From contig JACPRZ010000064.1 of the NCBI GenBank assembly GCA_016193485.1, forward strand, positions 62,001 to 126,000: DNA of 64,000 bases, written 5' to 3'. Origin of the DNA: Bacteroidota bacterium. Its GTDB lineage: Bacteria > Bacteroidota > Bacteroidia > JACPRZ01. The notes under the pieces are model-generated. The model did not search any database and was not told the origin of the DNA. It saw only the letters and a program-made list of their open reading frames with translations. The position numbers were made by a program, and so were the translations under genes. Positions 1 through 8,155 of this stretch are shown here, piece after piece; position 1 is the stretch's first letter, and each line of letters starts with the position of its first letter.

Positions 1-176
1 CAGTTCTCTATTCCTTAGTTATTGGTTTTGTTCTTTTCAGTTGGAGTTCTGACTGGGAAAAATATGTTATGGCAAGCGATGTGAGATTATTTACAGGACT
101 GCTTTTAATAGCTCTTGCAGTATTTACAAAATTCAAAAAGACAGGCAAAGTTTCATTGTTTAATTCACATTGGTAA
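1..176 (+). CDS. ABC transporter permease, C-terminal end only (partial)
   Basis: The open frame enters from the left edge and stops at TAA 174-176. About 57 residues are visible: a hydrophobic segment, a short loop (SDWEKYVMASDVRLFTG), a second hydrophobic segment and a basic tail (KFKKTGK). That is how permeases of the uncharacterised importer family paired with COG1101-type ATPases end. The stop codon overlaps the start of the ATPase gene as TAATG, so the two are translationally coupled. Identification rests mainly on the neighbour, because the fragment is too short to classify alone. Confidence 0.55.
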   Translation, partial: VLYSLVIGFVLFSWSSDWEKYVMASDVRLFTGLLLIALAVFTKFKKTGKVSLFNSHW

Positions 177-934
177 TGCTCAAAGTAACAAACATATCAA
201 AGTCATTTATTCTAAGCGAAAAAGTATTGGATGACATTTCATTTGACATAAACAAGGGTGAATTAGTTTCCGTTCTTGGAAGTAACGGTTCTGGAAAATC
301 TACTTTGCTAAAAATTCTTTCTGGCTTTTACAATTCAGATACAGGTTCTTTTAGTTTAAGCGACAAGGTTCTTACAGGACTTCCGACTTACATAATTTCT
401 CAACAGTTTCATTACTTACATCAATCAAGAGAGGACAACCTTCCACCCTCATTGACGCTTTTAGAGGCGACAATGGTCTGCCTTTCCAACGCATCAAGCG
501 ACTTTCATTCTTTGTCTGTAAACCAGTGGACAAAAAAAACGATTGATTTGTTCAGTCCTTTAGATTTGAATCTTGAAAACAAAATTGACCAACAAATAAA
601 GAGTTTTTCTGGTGGAGAATGTCAAGTTGTTTCTTTAGTGCTGATGATTGAAATAATTAAACAAAATTCAGCACTGGAAAATATTTTACTACTTGATGAA
701 CACACAGCTCACCTTGACAACAATATGGCTGCAAAAGTGATGGACTTGACAATTCAACTTGTAAAGGAAAATCAAATCACGACTATTATGGTAACTCACA
801 ATATTGAAGCAGCAATAAAATTTTCTGACAGAGTTTTAATACTTAAAAACAAAAAAGTTTTTCGGGAAATAACCTTTAACTCTACTAGAAGACAAATTAC
901 AAAAAGCGAATTAGAAAACTTAGTTCTGAATTGA
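176..934 (+). CDS. ABC transporter ATP-binding protein (COG1101-like importer ATPase)
   Basis: Complete ATP-binding subunit of about 252 residues. Walker A is GSNGSGKST (residues 35-43), the signature is KSFSGGECQ, Walker B is ILLLDEHTA, and the H-loop is VTHNIE. The DEHTA..D wording and the long loop after Walker A resemble the COG1101 ATPases that work with a permease and a periplasmic binding lipoprotein for an uncertain substrate (tryptophan or related compounds in some Gram-positives). I choose ATG 176 because it overlaps the permease stop (TAATG); an in-frame TTG at 170 is less likely. The gene is visibly richer in A+T than the housekeeping genes downstream. Confidence 0.85.
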   Translation: MLKVTNISKSFILSEKVLDDISFDINKGELVSVLGSNGSGKSTLLKILSGFYNSDTGSFSLSDKVLTGLPTYIISQQFHYLHQSREDNLPPSLTLLEATMVCLSNASSDFHSLSVNQWTKKTIDLFSPLDLNLENKIDQQIKSFSGGECQVVSLVLMIEIIKQNSALENILLLDEHTAHLDNNMAAKVMDLTIQLVKENQITTIMVTHNIEAAIKFSDRVLILKNKKVFREITFNSTRRQITKSELENLVLN

Positions 935-955
935 ATATGACACACAAGAAAAAAC

Positions 956-2392
956 TTGAAATATGCTGTCATATATCTGAAATCTGAATGGAGCCAGCCC
1001 TTATCTGAAGATGTAACAAATAGAGGCAAGATCAAAGGGAATTCTTGTGATACGATTTTATCTCTTCCAAAAGGTGTCTCACCAGCAGGGCTTGTTACCA
1101 TGCCTCCATACGGAGCCACCATTGCTGGTAATGTCCTGCATAAACTAAAACAAGAAGATTTTATCGGTGTTTTTGATGAATATATGCTTCATGCCGATAT
1201 TGAGGACATGATTAAGGATATATACATCAGTAATAAGCATGAAAGCCTCACATTATTCTTTTCAGTATATGTGTTCAATAATGATAGAACTATAAAAATA
1301 ATAGAATGGATAAAGATATGTTTTAAGGATATATTAGTCGTAATCGGAGGTCCATTTGCGGAATACTTTATTTGTAACAAGAATGTTGATTCAGTAATAA
1401 TTGGAGATGCTGAAACAGGTATTCGAGAATATCTTGAAAAAAAGAGCAAACTAATATTTGCTGAGAAAGCTAACCCTAATGAATTTCAGATAGATTTTAC
1501 GGTGATAAAAAAAGATCGGGAATACGAAGAAGGCGTTATTAACTCCATGAGAGGTTGTAAATATCGAACAAGCGAAAGTAAGGGTTGTGTCTTTTGTAGC
1601 ATGAAGGAGTATACATTGAGGTTAAGAGATCCCGAATTGATACTAAAGGAAATGGCAAGAGAAGCAGAGGATCTGAGTACAGTATGGTTTTTCGATGGGT
1701 CGGATAGCTTTGTTGCATCGAAAAAATGGTTAAAAAAATTTTCAACTATTCGGTCGAAACTAATATCAGATGGTTATGAAATACTTGAGAAACTCAAAAT
1801 ATATGCATATGTAAACCCCAGCGATGTAATAGATAAGGAAGTAACTGATTTGCTTTATCATTGTGGCATAAGAAAAGTGTTCCTAGGTATAGAATCCGGG
1901 GATTCTACTGTTCTTGTTACTATGAGCAAACCTAAAGCAAGTGTTGAATTTAATCGCAGGGCATTAAAACTGTTCGAGGGGAGTAATATTGAGTTACGGC
2001 TTGGTATTGTCATAGGTATTGGAGAAGATGAAAATACTCTCCTAAATACATATAATTTCCTTAAGGATTTAAAGCAACATAAAGAATTAAAGGTTGTTTC
2101 GGTTGTCTTGAGTCCTGTTCTTGTGCTACCTGGCTCGAAATTGTATCAAAACTTGATATCGAATAAATATAAGATGAAGGGGCAGGATCTTCTAATAATT
2201 CAAGAAATTAATGATCAACTTAAGCAGGGAAATGGAATTACCAAAAATTTCATTAACATCATTAGTAGAATATATCATGAAACCAATAACAACATCTCAT
2301 ATGAAAAGTTGTTGGTGTGGATAGATAAGATGAATGAGATGCTTATTAAGCAAAATATAGGTATCTGGGTTTTTGATGGATTTAACAAATAG
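956..2392 (+). CDS. B12-binding-domain radical SAM protein
   Basis: Protein of about 478 residues. The N-terminal half resembles a cobalamin-binding Rossmann region (VVIGGPFAEY, then VIGDAETGIREYL). It is followed by a radical SAM core with the cluster cysteines spread as RGC-x9-CVFC instead of the tight CxxxCxxC, and later FLGIESGD and GIVIGIGED. Spread cysteines of this kind occur in several BchE/HpnR-like radical SAM families. No standard start fits: the frame opens at 941 after a stop and the first candidate is TTG 956. The next Met lies deep in the domain, so the 5' end may be remodelled. The substrate is unknown. The gene is AT-rich and lies 21 bp after the ABC ATPase. Confidence 0.75.
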   Translation: MKYAVIYLKSEWSQPLSEDVTNRGKIKGNSCDTILSLPKGVSPAGLVTMPPYGATIAGNVLHKLKQEDFIGVFDEYMLHADIEDMIKDIYISNKHESLTLFFSVYVFNNDRTIKIIEWIKICFKDILVVIGGPFAEYFICNKNVDSVIIGDAETGIREYLEKKSKLIFAEKANPNEFQIDFTVIKKDREYEEGVINSMRGCKYRTSESKGCVFCSMKEYTLRLRDPELILKEMAREAEDLSTVWFFDGSDSFVASKKWLKKFSTIRSKLISDGYEILEKLKIYAYVNPSDVIDKEVTDLLYHCGIRKVFLGIESGDSTVLVTMSKPKASVEFNRRALKLFEGSNIELRLGIVIGIGEDENTLLNTYNFLKDLKQHKELKVVSVVLSPVLVLPGSKLYQNLISNKYKMKGQDLLIIQEINDQLKQGNGITKNFINIISRIYHETNNNISYEKLLVWIDKMNEMLIKQNIGIWVFDGFNK

Positions 2393-2515
2393 ATAGGAGA
2401 AATAATTATTCAAAAAAACATCTGGCTTTATTTACTTCCAGAAAAGAATCAATGGAAATAAGTATGGATTCGTTTGAAAATTTCATGCAGATAGTTATCG
2501 GTACAAAAGTAGACA

Positions 2516-2573
2516 ATCCCCCCGCAATCTCCCCGCGGTTCTCCCCAATCCTCCCTAATCCTCCCGGTTCCGT
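2516..2573 (-). other. C-rich block with G-quadruplex-type G tracts on the minus strand
   Basis: Read on the minus strand, five G tracts of 3, 3, 4, 4 and 6 bases are separated by loops of about 6 to 8 bases (motifs such as TTAGGGAGGATTGGGG). The + strand is almost free of G in this interval. Loop lengths sit at the edge of the usual quadruplex rule, so folding is plausible but unproven. It lies between the radical SAM gene and the RhuM remnant. Confidence 0.45.
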
Positions 2574-2731
2574 TCAGGGCGGGATGTGTCCCCCCGAAAT
2601 TGCTCCGTGGTCATCCCGCTAATGCGCTCTAATTGCCCCGGCTGGGGGAAAGGAAATATGTAAATGATGGAACCAGTTAAAACCGGAAGAAATTCCTGCT
2701 GAAGAGAAAAGAAAGGATAGTGGATGCCTTA

Positions 2732-2983
2732 TTATTGCCTTGTGGCGCAACCAGTTTGCTCCTGTTGCTCTCTGATGCGTCTTGCCTCCAATGGTGCAAT
2801 CAAATCCTTAAGGTTGGAGAGTTGTTTCAATTCTTCATATATTTGCCACAAATAATCAGAATCAAAATTATCATTTATGCCCTTGGGGTTCAATTTCTGA
2901 CATCTACGGGCTACGAGAACGGAATGGGTTGCAAGTTGCAACCCATTTTCGTTTTTATGCCCCTGTAACAGTTCAAACCGCAC
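2732..2983 (-). repeat. Coding-like repeat, copy 1 (83-residue reading frame)
   Basis: On the minus strand from GTG 2983 a frame of 83 residues reads through segments such as LNPK, DSDYLWQIYEELKQL and NLKDLIAPLEA. A second copy at 3665-3812 shares 27 of 37 aligned residues in the same reading frame, and most differences are conservative, which suggests both descend from a real coding sequence. I do not recognise the family. The region between EARRIREQQEQ and the stop is hydrophilic. It is probably the 3' end of a lost gene. Confidence 0.45.
2923..2947. terminator. Perfect 12-bp palindrome, possible terminator
   Basis: AATGGGTTGCAA and its exact reverse complement flank a single G. On the + strand it is followed by TTCGTTTTT, so a transcript could fold a hairpin with a U-rich tail. 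It sits at the distal end of coding-like repeat copy 1, just as a terminator sits at the equivalent end of copy 2. Confidence 0.45.
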
Positions 2984-3132
2984 TCAGATTGTCCAAAACT
3001 GTGCCGGCAGTGCCGACACCCCATCAGAAAACGGAAAAAAGAAAAGCAAAAGAAAAATCAACGGAGAGATATTGAAGGGGTTGGAGTTTGAATAAAAAGA
3101 TTTCGTAATCATTGAAAAATAAATAACAGACA

Positions 3133-3664
3133 ATGGCAAAAAAACAAAAACCGGCAAAAGAAGGATTCAATAAAATTTTGCTTTACAAAACACCGAATGA
3201 AAAGGTGAAGGTTGAAATTTATTTGCAGAACGAAACCATCTGGCTTACACAGAAAAAAATAGCGGATTTGTTTGGAGTGCAAAGACCTGCCGTAACCAAA
3301 CACCTGAAAAATATTTTTGAAACAGGAGAGTTGGAAGAAGAAGTGGTTAGTTCCATTTTGGAACATACCACACAACACGGTGCGATAGAAGGAAAAACGC
3401 AGGAAACAAAAGTTAAATATTACAATCTTGACGCAATTATTTCTGTTGGCTATCGTGTAAACAGCAATCAGGCGACAGCATTTCGTATTTGGGCTACAGA
3501 ACGGTTAAAGGAATACATCATCAAAGGATTTACAATGGATGATGAACGGCTGAAAAATCCAAATAATATTTTCGGTAATGATTATTGTGAAGAACAACTT
3601 GCCCGTATACGCGATATACGAAGCAGCGAAAGGCGATTTTATCAAAAGATTACTGACATCTATA
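3133..3664 (+). pseudogene. RhuM-family protein, truncated
   Basis: The N-terminal half of a virulence RhuM family protein is intact from ATG 3133: VEIYLQNETIWLTQKKIADLF, then VQRPAVTKHLKNIF, TFRI-like AFRIWATERLKEYI, and RDIRSSERRFYQKITDIY. Family members normally continue for roughly another 150-180 residues. Here the frame runs at about 3665 into unrelated DNA (antisense of the coding-like repeat) and stops at 3750, giving a chimeric tail. RhuM genes are often found inside type I restriction-modification loci (family knowledge), so this may be debris of such a locus. Function is presumably lost. Confidence 0.8.
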
Positions 3665-3812
3665 CTCAACTCCAAACTGCCTCTAATGGCGCAACCAACT
3701 CCTTCAGGTTGCAAAGTTGTTTCAATTCTTCATACATTTGCCACCGGTAATCAGAATCAATATTATGCTCCGGCTCCTTTGGGTTCAAATTCTGTAATCT
3801 ATGGGCTGCTGA
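3665..3812 (-). repeat. Coding-like repeat, copy 2
   Basis: On the minus strand a frame reads NPEVMVRVSAAHRLQNLNPK, then DSDYRWQMYEELKQL and NLKELVAPLEA, and stops near 3660. It matches copy 1 (2732-2983) at 27 of 37 residues. It abuts the broken end of RhuM, so one rearrangement may have joined the two remnants. The family is not recognised. Confidence 0.5.
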
Positions 3813-3842
3813 AACCCTGACCATTACTTCAGGGTTTTTTTT
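3813..3842 (+). terminator. Rho-independent terminator
   Basis: AACCCTGA (3813-3820) pairs perfectly with TCAGGGTT (3829-3836) across an 8-base loop, followed by a run of T. It ends transcription from the RhuM remnant side before era, whose ATG is only 16 bases further on, so era probably has its own promoter in or beyond this hairpin. Confidence 0.75.
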
Positions 3843-3857
3843 ACTTCTTATTTTTCC

Positions 3858-4739
3858 ATGTCATTTAAATCCGGATTTGTCAGTTTGATCGGAAATCCCA
3901 ATGTGGGAAAGTCAACTCTTTTGAATGCCCTGCTCGGTCAAAAACTATCCATCATTACGCCCAAACCGCAAACCACCAGGCACAGGATACATGGTATATT
4001 AAACGGGGACAATTATCAAATCGTTTTTTCCGACCTGCCGGGACTGGTAAAACCCGCGTATAAATTGCAGGAAAAAATGATGAACTTCGTCCGCTCTTCC
4101 CTCAATGATTCGGATCTTTTTCTGTTCATGACCGATATTTATGAAACCGGTTTTCATGATGAAAAACTGATAGCATCCGTCAGCAGTGCCGGTAAACCGA
4201 AAATCCTTGCCCTGAACAAGACCGATACCTGTGATGAGAAAAAAACCGAAGAAAGAATTATCCACTGGAAAAATATTTTTCCCGGAGTAATGATTATCCC
4301 GGTTTCCGCCAGGACCGGATACAATCTGAATGTACTGGTTGGGGAGATTGTAAAAAACATCCCTGAATCACCTGCATATTATCCGGATGATACAGTAACA
4401 GACCGCAATGAACGGTTTTTTGTATCTGAGATAATACGCGAAAAAATCCTGTTGCAATATCGCCAGGAAATTCCCTATTCGTCCGAAGTTCAGGTGGAGG
4501 AGTTTGAAGAAAAGGAAAAAATCACCTTAATTCATGCATCCCTGATCGTTATGCGCGAAAGCCAGAAGATGATCATACTCGGCAAAAAGGGAGAAGCCAT
4601 CAGAAAACTTGGAATTACAGCAAGGGAAGAAATTGAAAAATTTTTACGGAAAAAAGTATTTTTAGACATTCGCGTGGAAGTAAAAAAAGAATGGCGGGAA
4701 GACGAAAGATTGCTGAAGAAATTCGGGTATTGCACATAG
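3858..4739 (+). CDS. era: GTPase Era
   Basis: GTPase of 293 residues that binds 16S rRNA and helps mature the 30S subunit. G1 is GNPNVGKST (12-20), the switch carries TTRH, G3 is DLPG, G4 is NKTD, and the C-terminal KH domain includes the motif KMIILGKKGEAIRKLG. Length is normal. The G3 motif is DLPG rather than the common DTPG; the invariant D and G are kept. It is followed 69 bp later by der, so two ribosome-assembly GTPases lie in tandem. Confidence 0.97.
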   Translation: MSFKSGFVSLIGNPNVGKSTLLNALLGQKLSIITPKPQTTRHRIHGILNGDNYQIVFSDLPGLVKPAYKLQEKMMNFVRSSLNDSDLFLFMTDIYETGFHDEKLIASVSSAGKPKILALNKTDTCDEKKTEERIIHWKNIFPGVMIIPVSARTGYNLNVLVGEIVKNIPESPAYYPDDTVTDRNERFFVSEIIREKILLQYRQEIPYSSEVQVEEFEEKEKITLIHASLIVMRESQKMIILGKKGEAIRKLGITAREEIEKFLRKKVFLDIRVEVKKEWREDERLLKKFGYCT

Positions 4740-4808
4740 CGACAGAAGTTATAATAGAAGTGATAAAACATTATGTATAGTAATAATCTCCCGGTCACCA
4801 AATATTAA

Positions 4809-6116
4809 ATGTCTTTCCTCGTTGCCATAGTAGGCCGCCCGAACGTGGGCAAGTCAACCCTTTTCAACCGCATCACACGCAGCCGTGAAGCAATAGTTGA
4901 TGAAGTGAGCGGAGTCACGCGTGACAACCATTATGGCACCGCAGTGTGGGAGGGAAAAACCTTTATGGTTGCCGACACCGGGGGATATGTGAATAATTCA
5001 GATGATGTTTTTGAAAAAGAGATACAAAAACATGTGGTGATGGCCGTTGATGAAGCGGACCTTATCCTTTTTATGACGGATGTGACTGCAGGCATAACGC
5101 GGCTGGATGATTCGGTTGCAGAACTCCTGCGCAGGTCAGGGAAAAAAATTCTGCCTGTTGTAAATAAAGTAGACAACAACAAACGGATGGGTGACACATC
5201 TGAATTTTACCGGCTGGGACTGGGCGAACTTTTTTGTATTTCCTCCATTAATGGCAACGGTGCAGGTGATTTGCTGGACGAAATTGCTCGTCATGTTCCT
5301 GAGAAGAAAAAAACCGTAAAAACCGCAATCCCCGGTATTGCCGTTGTCGGCCGGCCAAATGTCGGTAAATCCTCATTCATCAATCTCCTGCTCGAAGAAG
5401 AAAGGTGTATTGTAACTCCGGTTCCCGGCACTACCCGCGCTTCAGTGGACACTCATTTTAACAAATTCGGGTTTGATTTCACCCTGATTGATACTGCCGG
5501 GCTGAGAAAAAAACAACAGGTTCATGAGAACATTGAATTTTATTCAACGGTCCGCACTTTAAGGGCGATTGACAGGAGCGATGTTTGCATATTGCTGCTG
5601 GATGCCACCGAGGGATTCACGGGACAGGATACCTATATTTTCCGGAAGATTGAGGAAGCGATGAAGGGAGTGGTTGTGGCGGTGAACAAATGGGATCTTA
5701 CCGGAAAAGGCAGCCCAAGCCGGAAGGATTACGAACGCCATCTGCGCGGGAGAATGAAGCCGTTTGACGATGTACCCTTCTTATTCACTTCGGTAATCCG
5801 GAAACAGCGCATCCTCGATACCTTAAAGGCGGCTGCTGATGTTTACGGCAGGTGCGGACAACAATTTTCAGATGATATCCTCGATGAAACGATCCTTCCT
5901 GTTATTAAATCTACACCCCCCCCATCGGTAAAAGGAAAAATGGTAAAGATTTACGGAATGTACCAGGATAAAAGAAATCCGAAGGTCTTTATTGTTAAAA
6001 GCAACGTAGACCGCGACATAAAAGAATCCTATATCCGTTTCCTGGAAAATCAACTCCGTGAAAATTTCAGTTTTACCGGGGTGCCCCTGAAACTGATGTT
6101 CCGTAAAGAGCTCTGA
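4809..6116 (+). CDS. der: GTPase Der (EngA), double-GTPase ribosome biogenesis factor
   Basis: Two tandem GTPase domains and a KH-like C-terminus in 435 residues, needed for 50S assembly. The first G1 is GRPNVGKST (9-17) with DTGG and NKVD. The second is GRPNVGKSS with DTAG and NKWD. A run of eight C (5916-5923) encodes the PPP in the linker to the KH-like domain. The last 44 bp overlap, tail to tail, the end of the minus-strand glycosyltransferase gene, and both reading frames are intact. Confidence 0.97.
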   Translation: MSFLVAIVGRPNVGKSTLFNRITRSREAIVDEVSGVTRDNHYGTAVWEGKTFMVADTGGYVNNSDDVFEKEIQKHVVMAVDEADLILFMTDVTAGITRLDDSVAELLRRSGKKILPVVNKVDNNKRMGDTSEFYRLGLGELFCISSINGNGAGDLLDEIARHVPEKKKTVKTAIPGIAVVGRPNVGKSSFINLLLEEERCIVTPVPGTTRASVDTHFNKFGFDFTLIDTAGLRKKQQVHENIEFYSTVRTLRAIDRSDVCILLLDATEGFTGQDTYIFRKIEEAMKGVVVAVNKWDLTGKGSPSRKDYERHLRGRMKPFDDVPFLFTSVIRKQRILDTLKAAADVYGRCGQQFSDDILDETILPVIKSTPPPSVKGKMVKIYGMYQDKRNPKVFIVKSNVDRDIKESYIRFLENQLRENFSFTGVPLKLMFRKEL

Positions 6117-7335
6117 TTACTTTATCCAATACTTCGTCCACGCTTATCGTCTTCATGCAGACATTATCCTTGCATGGCGAAAAACGGTGATTGAACGGAT
6201 TTACACAGGGACTGCATGCAAGTTGTTTCCATATTACTTTACTGTTATTTCCTAAGGGTCCAAAGAGTTCAGGGGTTTCGGGACCAAAAAGGATAATGGA
6301 TTTTACGGAGGTCATGGATGCGAAATGCCCGGGCCCGCTGTCGTTGGTTACCAACGCATCGGCAAGAGAATAAAGGACGAGCAATTCATAAAGGGTTGTT
6401 TTTCCGGCATAGTTCAGCACATACCCAGCCCTAACGCTGCCTGTTTCCTGCTTTATGCGGCTGCATATTTTTTCAGCGGCTTCTTTTTCCGAAGGCGCCC
6501 CGGTGATGATCAGCGTGATGTTTTTAAACTGATTCATCAGCCGGACTCCGAGGCCAATAAAATTTTCTTCCGGCCATTTCCTTACCGGCAACATATCGCT
6601 GGCGTTCGGGTTAAGCAGAATAACCGGTCTGCACACCTCCCCCCCTATTGCAAACGGCAACTGTCCTGCCATTTTTCTCAGCAGGATATCATCCGGAATA
6701 AACCGTGGAATTTCTACAGGAATATTTTCATGCTGAATTTTCATCATCGGTATTTCTGCTGGATCCCGCAATAAAGCATCAACGAGCAGCCGGAACGCCT
6801 TTGCCGTGTGCAGGTACGGATTGTATTGAATGCGGTGCGTCATCAGGTTGCCCCGGTAAGGGAGTTCGCTGGTGAAGCGGTGCAACCCCACCCGGTTGCG
6901 CGCTCCGCTGAGATAGGACAAGATAACCGATGAACGGGAAAAGAACTCCATATCAACAGTTGAATCAATGCGGTGTTTGCGGCAGAGGAGAACGAATTTC
7001 AGGACATCCCAAATGAAAATGAAAATATTATTCTGGCGGATGACAAAAATATTTTCCTGTGGGATCAGGTCAAGAATATCGAGGATCGGTTTATTGTTTT
7101 TGAAAACGCAGAAAAATGTATTTCCCTTTCCCACAATCCTTACCGCCTCCCTGATCGTGGAAAATGCCAGGACCGTTGCGCCCTGTTCAATCAATTTAAT
7201 GAAAACTATTTTCACGGGATTATCTATTTTTCTGCCAAGTGAAGAAATATCCCAAAAATATTTCCAGGCAGTCAGCAGGCAGCAAAGCGGACGGCCAAGC
7301 CATTTATCCAGTATCCGGATTGTATTGGGAGACAT
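6073..7335 (-). CDS. Glycosyltransferase family 9 (heptosyltransferase-like)
   Basis: About 420 residues, resembling ADP-heptose:LPS heptosyltransferases that add sugars to the lipopolysaccharide core at the inner membrane. A two-domain GT-B fold is suggested by the N-terminal IEQGATVLAFSTIREA region and the C-terminal VTNDSGPGHFA donor-site motif, which is the hallmark of family 9. A Cys-rich stretch (CSPCVNP ... PCKDNVCM) near the end is common in Bacteroidota members. Acceptor specificity cannot be read. Its 3' end overlaps der by 44 bp in convergent orientation. Confidence 0.85.
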   Translation of the reverse strand: MSPNTIRILDKWLGRPLCCLLTAWKYFWDISSLGRKIDNPVKIVFIKLIEQGATVLAFSTIREAVRIVGKGNTFFCVFKNNKPILDILDLIPQENIFVIRQNNIFIFIWDVLKFVLLCRKHRIDSTVDMEFFSRSSVILSYLSGARNRVGLHRFTSELPYRGNLMTHRIQYNPYLHTAKAFRLLVDALLRDPAEIPMMKIQHENIPVEIPRFIPDDILLRKMAGQLPFAIGGEVCRPVILLNPNASDMLPVRKWPEENFIGLGVRLMNQFKNITLIITGAPSEKEAAEKICSRIKQETGSVRAGYVLNYAGKTTLYELLVLYSLADALVTNDSGPGHFASMTSVKSIILFGPETPELFGPLGNNSKVIWKQLACSPCVNPFNHRFSPCKDNVCMKTISVDEVLDKVIRALYGTSVSGAPR

Positions 7336-7430
7336 CGGTGGGTGTTATTAAATCCTGACGGTATTATTGCAAAGATAAACTAATGGTTGGGATTTTAGGA
7401 TTTAGGATTTTCACGCTAATTTCAATTACG

Positions 7431-7921
7431 GTTACTACTCAGCAGCAAAAAAAATGTAGCCACTGATTACACGGATTATTTTTTTTACACTATTAATCTT
7501 TTCCATTCTAAAGAATCCTTACCGAAATTTACGATTAGTCCAACTTTTAATTTAGAAGCAGCAAGATAATTTAAGGTTCGTGCGACAAATTTATCTACTA
7601 TACCATTGCAACTCTTAACCTCAAGTATAATTTTGTTAAATAAAGTGAAATCAGCATAAAACTTATGCGAAAGAATAATATGTTTGTAATGAATGGTGAA
7701 TTCTTTTTCACGCTCATATTCATATTTTCTGCTATTGCATTCATATTCAATAGCATCCTTATAAACAATTTCAAGAAATCCCTTTCCCAGTATTCTATGC
7801 ACTTCCATGCAAATACCAATTATTTTGTGCGTTTCTACTTTGAATAACAATTCAGGCATATATCTATTTTGTTTGTAATCCGTGTAATCTGTGGCTAAAA
7901 ACAAGGGTGCTGTGCAGTAAC
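7431..7921. mobile_element. Putative 491-bp non-autonomous element carrying a GxxExxY gene
   Basis: The ends are imperfect inverted repeats: GTTACTACTCAGCA on the left, and TGCTGTGCAGTAAC on the right (complement GTTACTGCACAGCA). They are flanked by an exact 8-bp direct repeat CAATTACG at 7423-7430 and 7922-7929, as expected for a target duplication. Inside, a second pair of inverted repeats lies at 7457-7478 and 7876-7897 (GCCACTGATTACACGGATTA against its complement, one mismatch). The only gene inside is the GxxExxY gene. There is no transposase, so movement would need help in trans. The element sits directly against a broken SPOR-domain gene. Confidence 0.7.
7485..7859 (-). CDS. GxxExxY protein (PD-(D/E)XK nuclease-like)
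   Basis: Small protein of about 124 residues from Met 7859. It shows the family motif GFLEIVY and a nuclease-like core FYADFTLFNKIILEVKS (D ... ExK), followed by ALNYL-like RTLNYLAASKLKVGLIVNFG. This family is known as PDDEXK_3/GxxExxY; its role is not established. A longer start at 7904 would add residues encoded by the palindromic repeat (ATDYTDYKQNR), which are unlikely to be part of the domain. It is the sole gene of the 491-bp element. Confidence 0.88.
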   Translation of the reverse strand: MPELLFKVETHKIIGICMEVHRILGKGFLEIVYKDAIEYECNSRKYEYEREKEFTIHYKHIILSHKFYADFTLFNKIILEVKSCNGIVDKFVARTLNYLAASKLKVGLIVNFGKDSLEWKRLIV

Positions 7922-7922
7922 C

Positions 7923-8129
7923 AATTACGATGTGTTCGGAGACCTCGGCAAGATCAATTCGCAGCTTCTTAAAGATGGATTGACACGGTTTACCATTGGC
8001 GAATTCAAAACCCTCAACGAAGCGGAAAACCTGAAACGTAAAGCGCGCCAGAGGGGGAAAAAGGATTCTTTTATTACATTCTTATTGCAGGGGGGAGAGG
8101 AAATTGCTGTCGGAAGCGATTGGCGCTAA
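7923..8129 (+). pseudogene. SPOR-domain protein, C-terminal remnant
   Basis: The frame after the right direct repeat reads NYDVFGDLGKINSQLL, then GLTRFTIGEFKTLNEAENL and a KDSFITFLLQGGEEI ending. This is the second half of a SPOR-like peptidoglycan-binding domain as found at the end of many Bacteroidota envelope proteins. No start codon, signal peptide or first half of the domain is present. Upstream in frame it only extends into the mobile element to a stop at 7896. The missing half is not on the other side of the element, so more than a simple insertion occurred. Confidence 0.72.
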
Positions 8130-8155
8130 GTTCAGGCAGTAACAGCGTTTAACCG

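Larger units (their letters stand above)
2393..3132. other. Gene-poor stretch of about 740 bp
   Basis: No complete gene is convincing here. The stretch holds a strongly strand-asymmetric C-rich block (2516-2573), a short minus-strand coding fragment that is repeated again downstream (2732-2983), a perfect palindrome (2923-2947), and an A-rich leader before the truncated RhuM gene. The abrupt compositional change from the AT-rich genes on its left suggests an old junction between accessory and core DNA; that last point is inference. Confidence 0.6.

Noticed and set aside
5916..5923. Phase-variation tract (C8) in der
   Set aside because: Switching off an essential GTPase is implausible, and many similar runs occur in other essential genes; treated instead as a genome-wide compositional signal.
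6073..6116. Frameshift or misassembly at the der / glycosyltransferase overlap
   Set aside because: Both genes keep normal C-termini across the 44-bp convergent overlap, so it appears genuine.
6325..6774. 149-residue frame on the + strand within the glycosyltransferase gene
   Set aside because: It lies entirely opposite a minus-strand gene with clear family 9 motifs, and its own translation has no recognisable domain.
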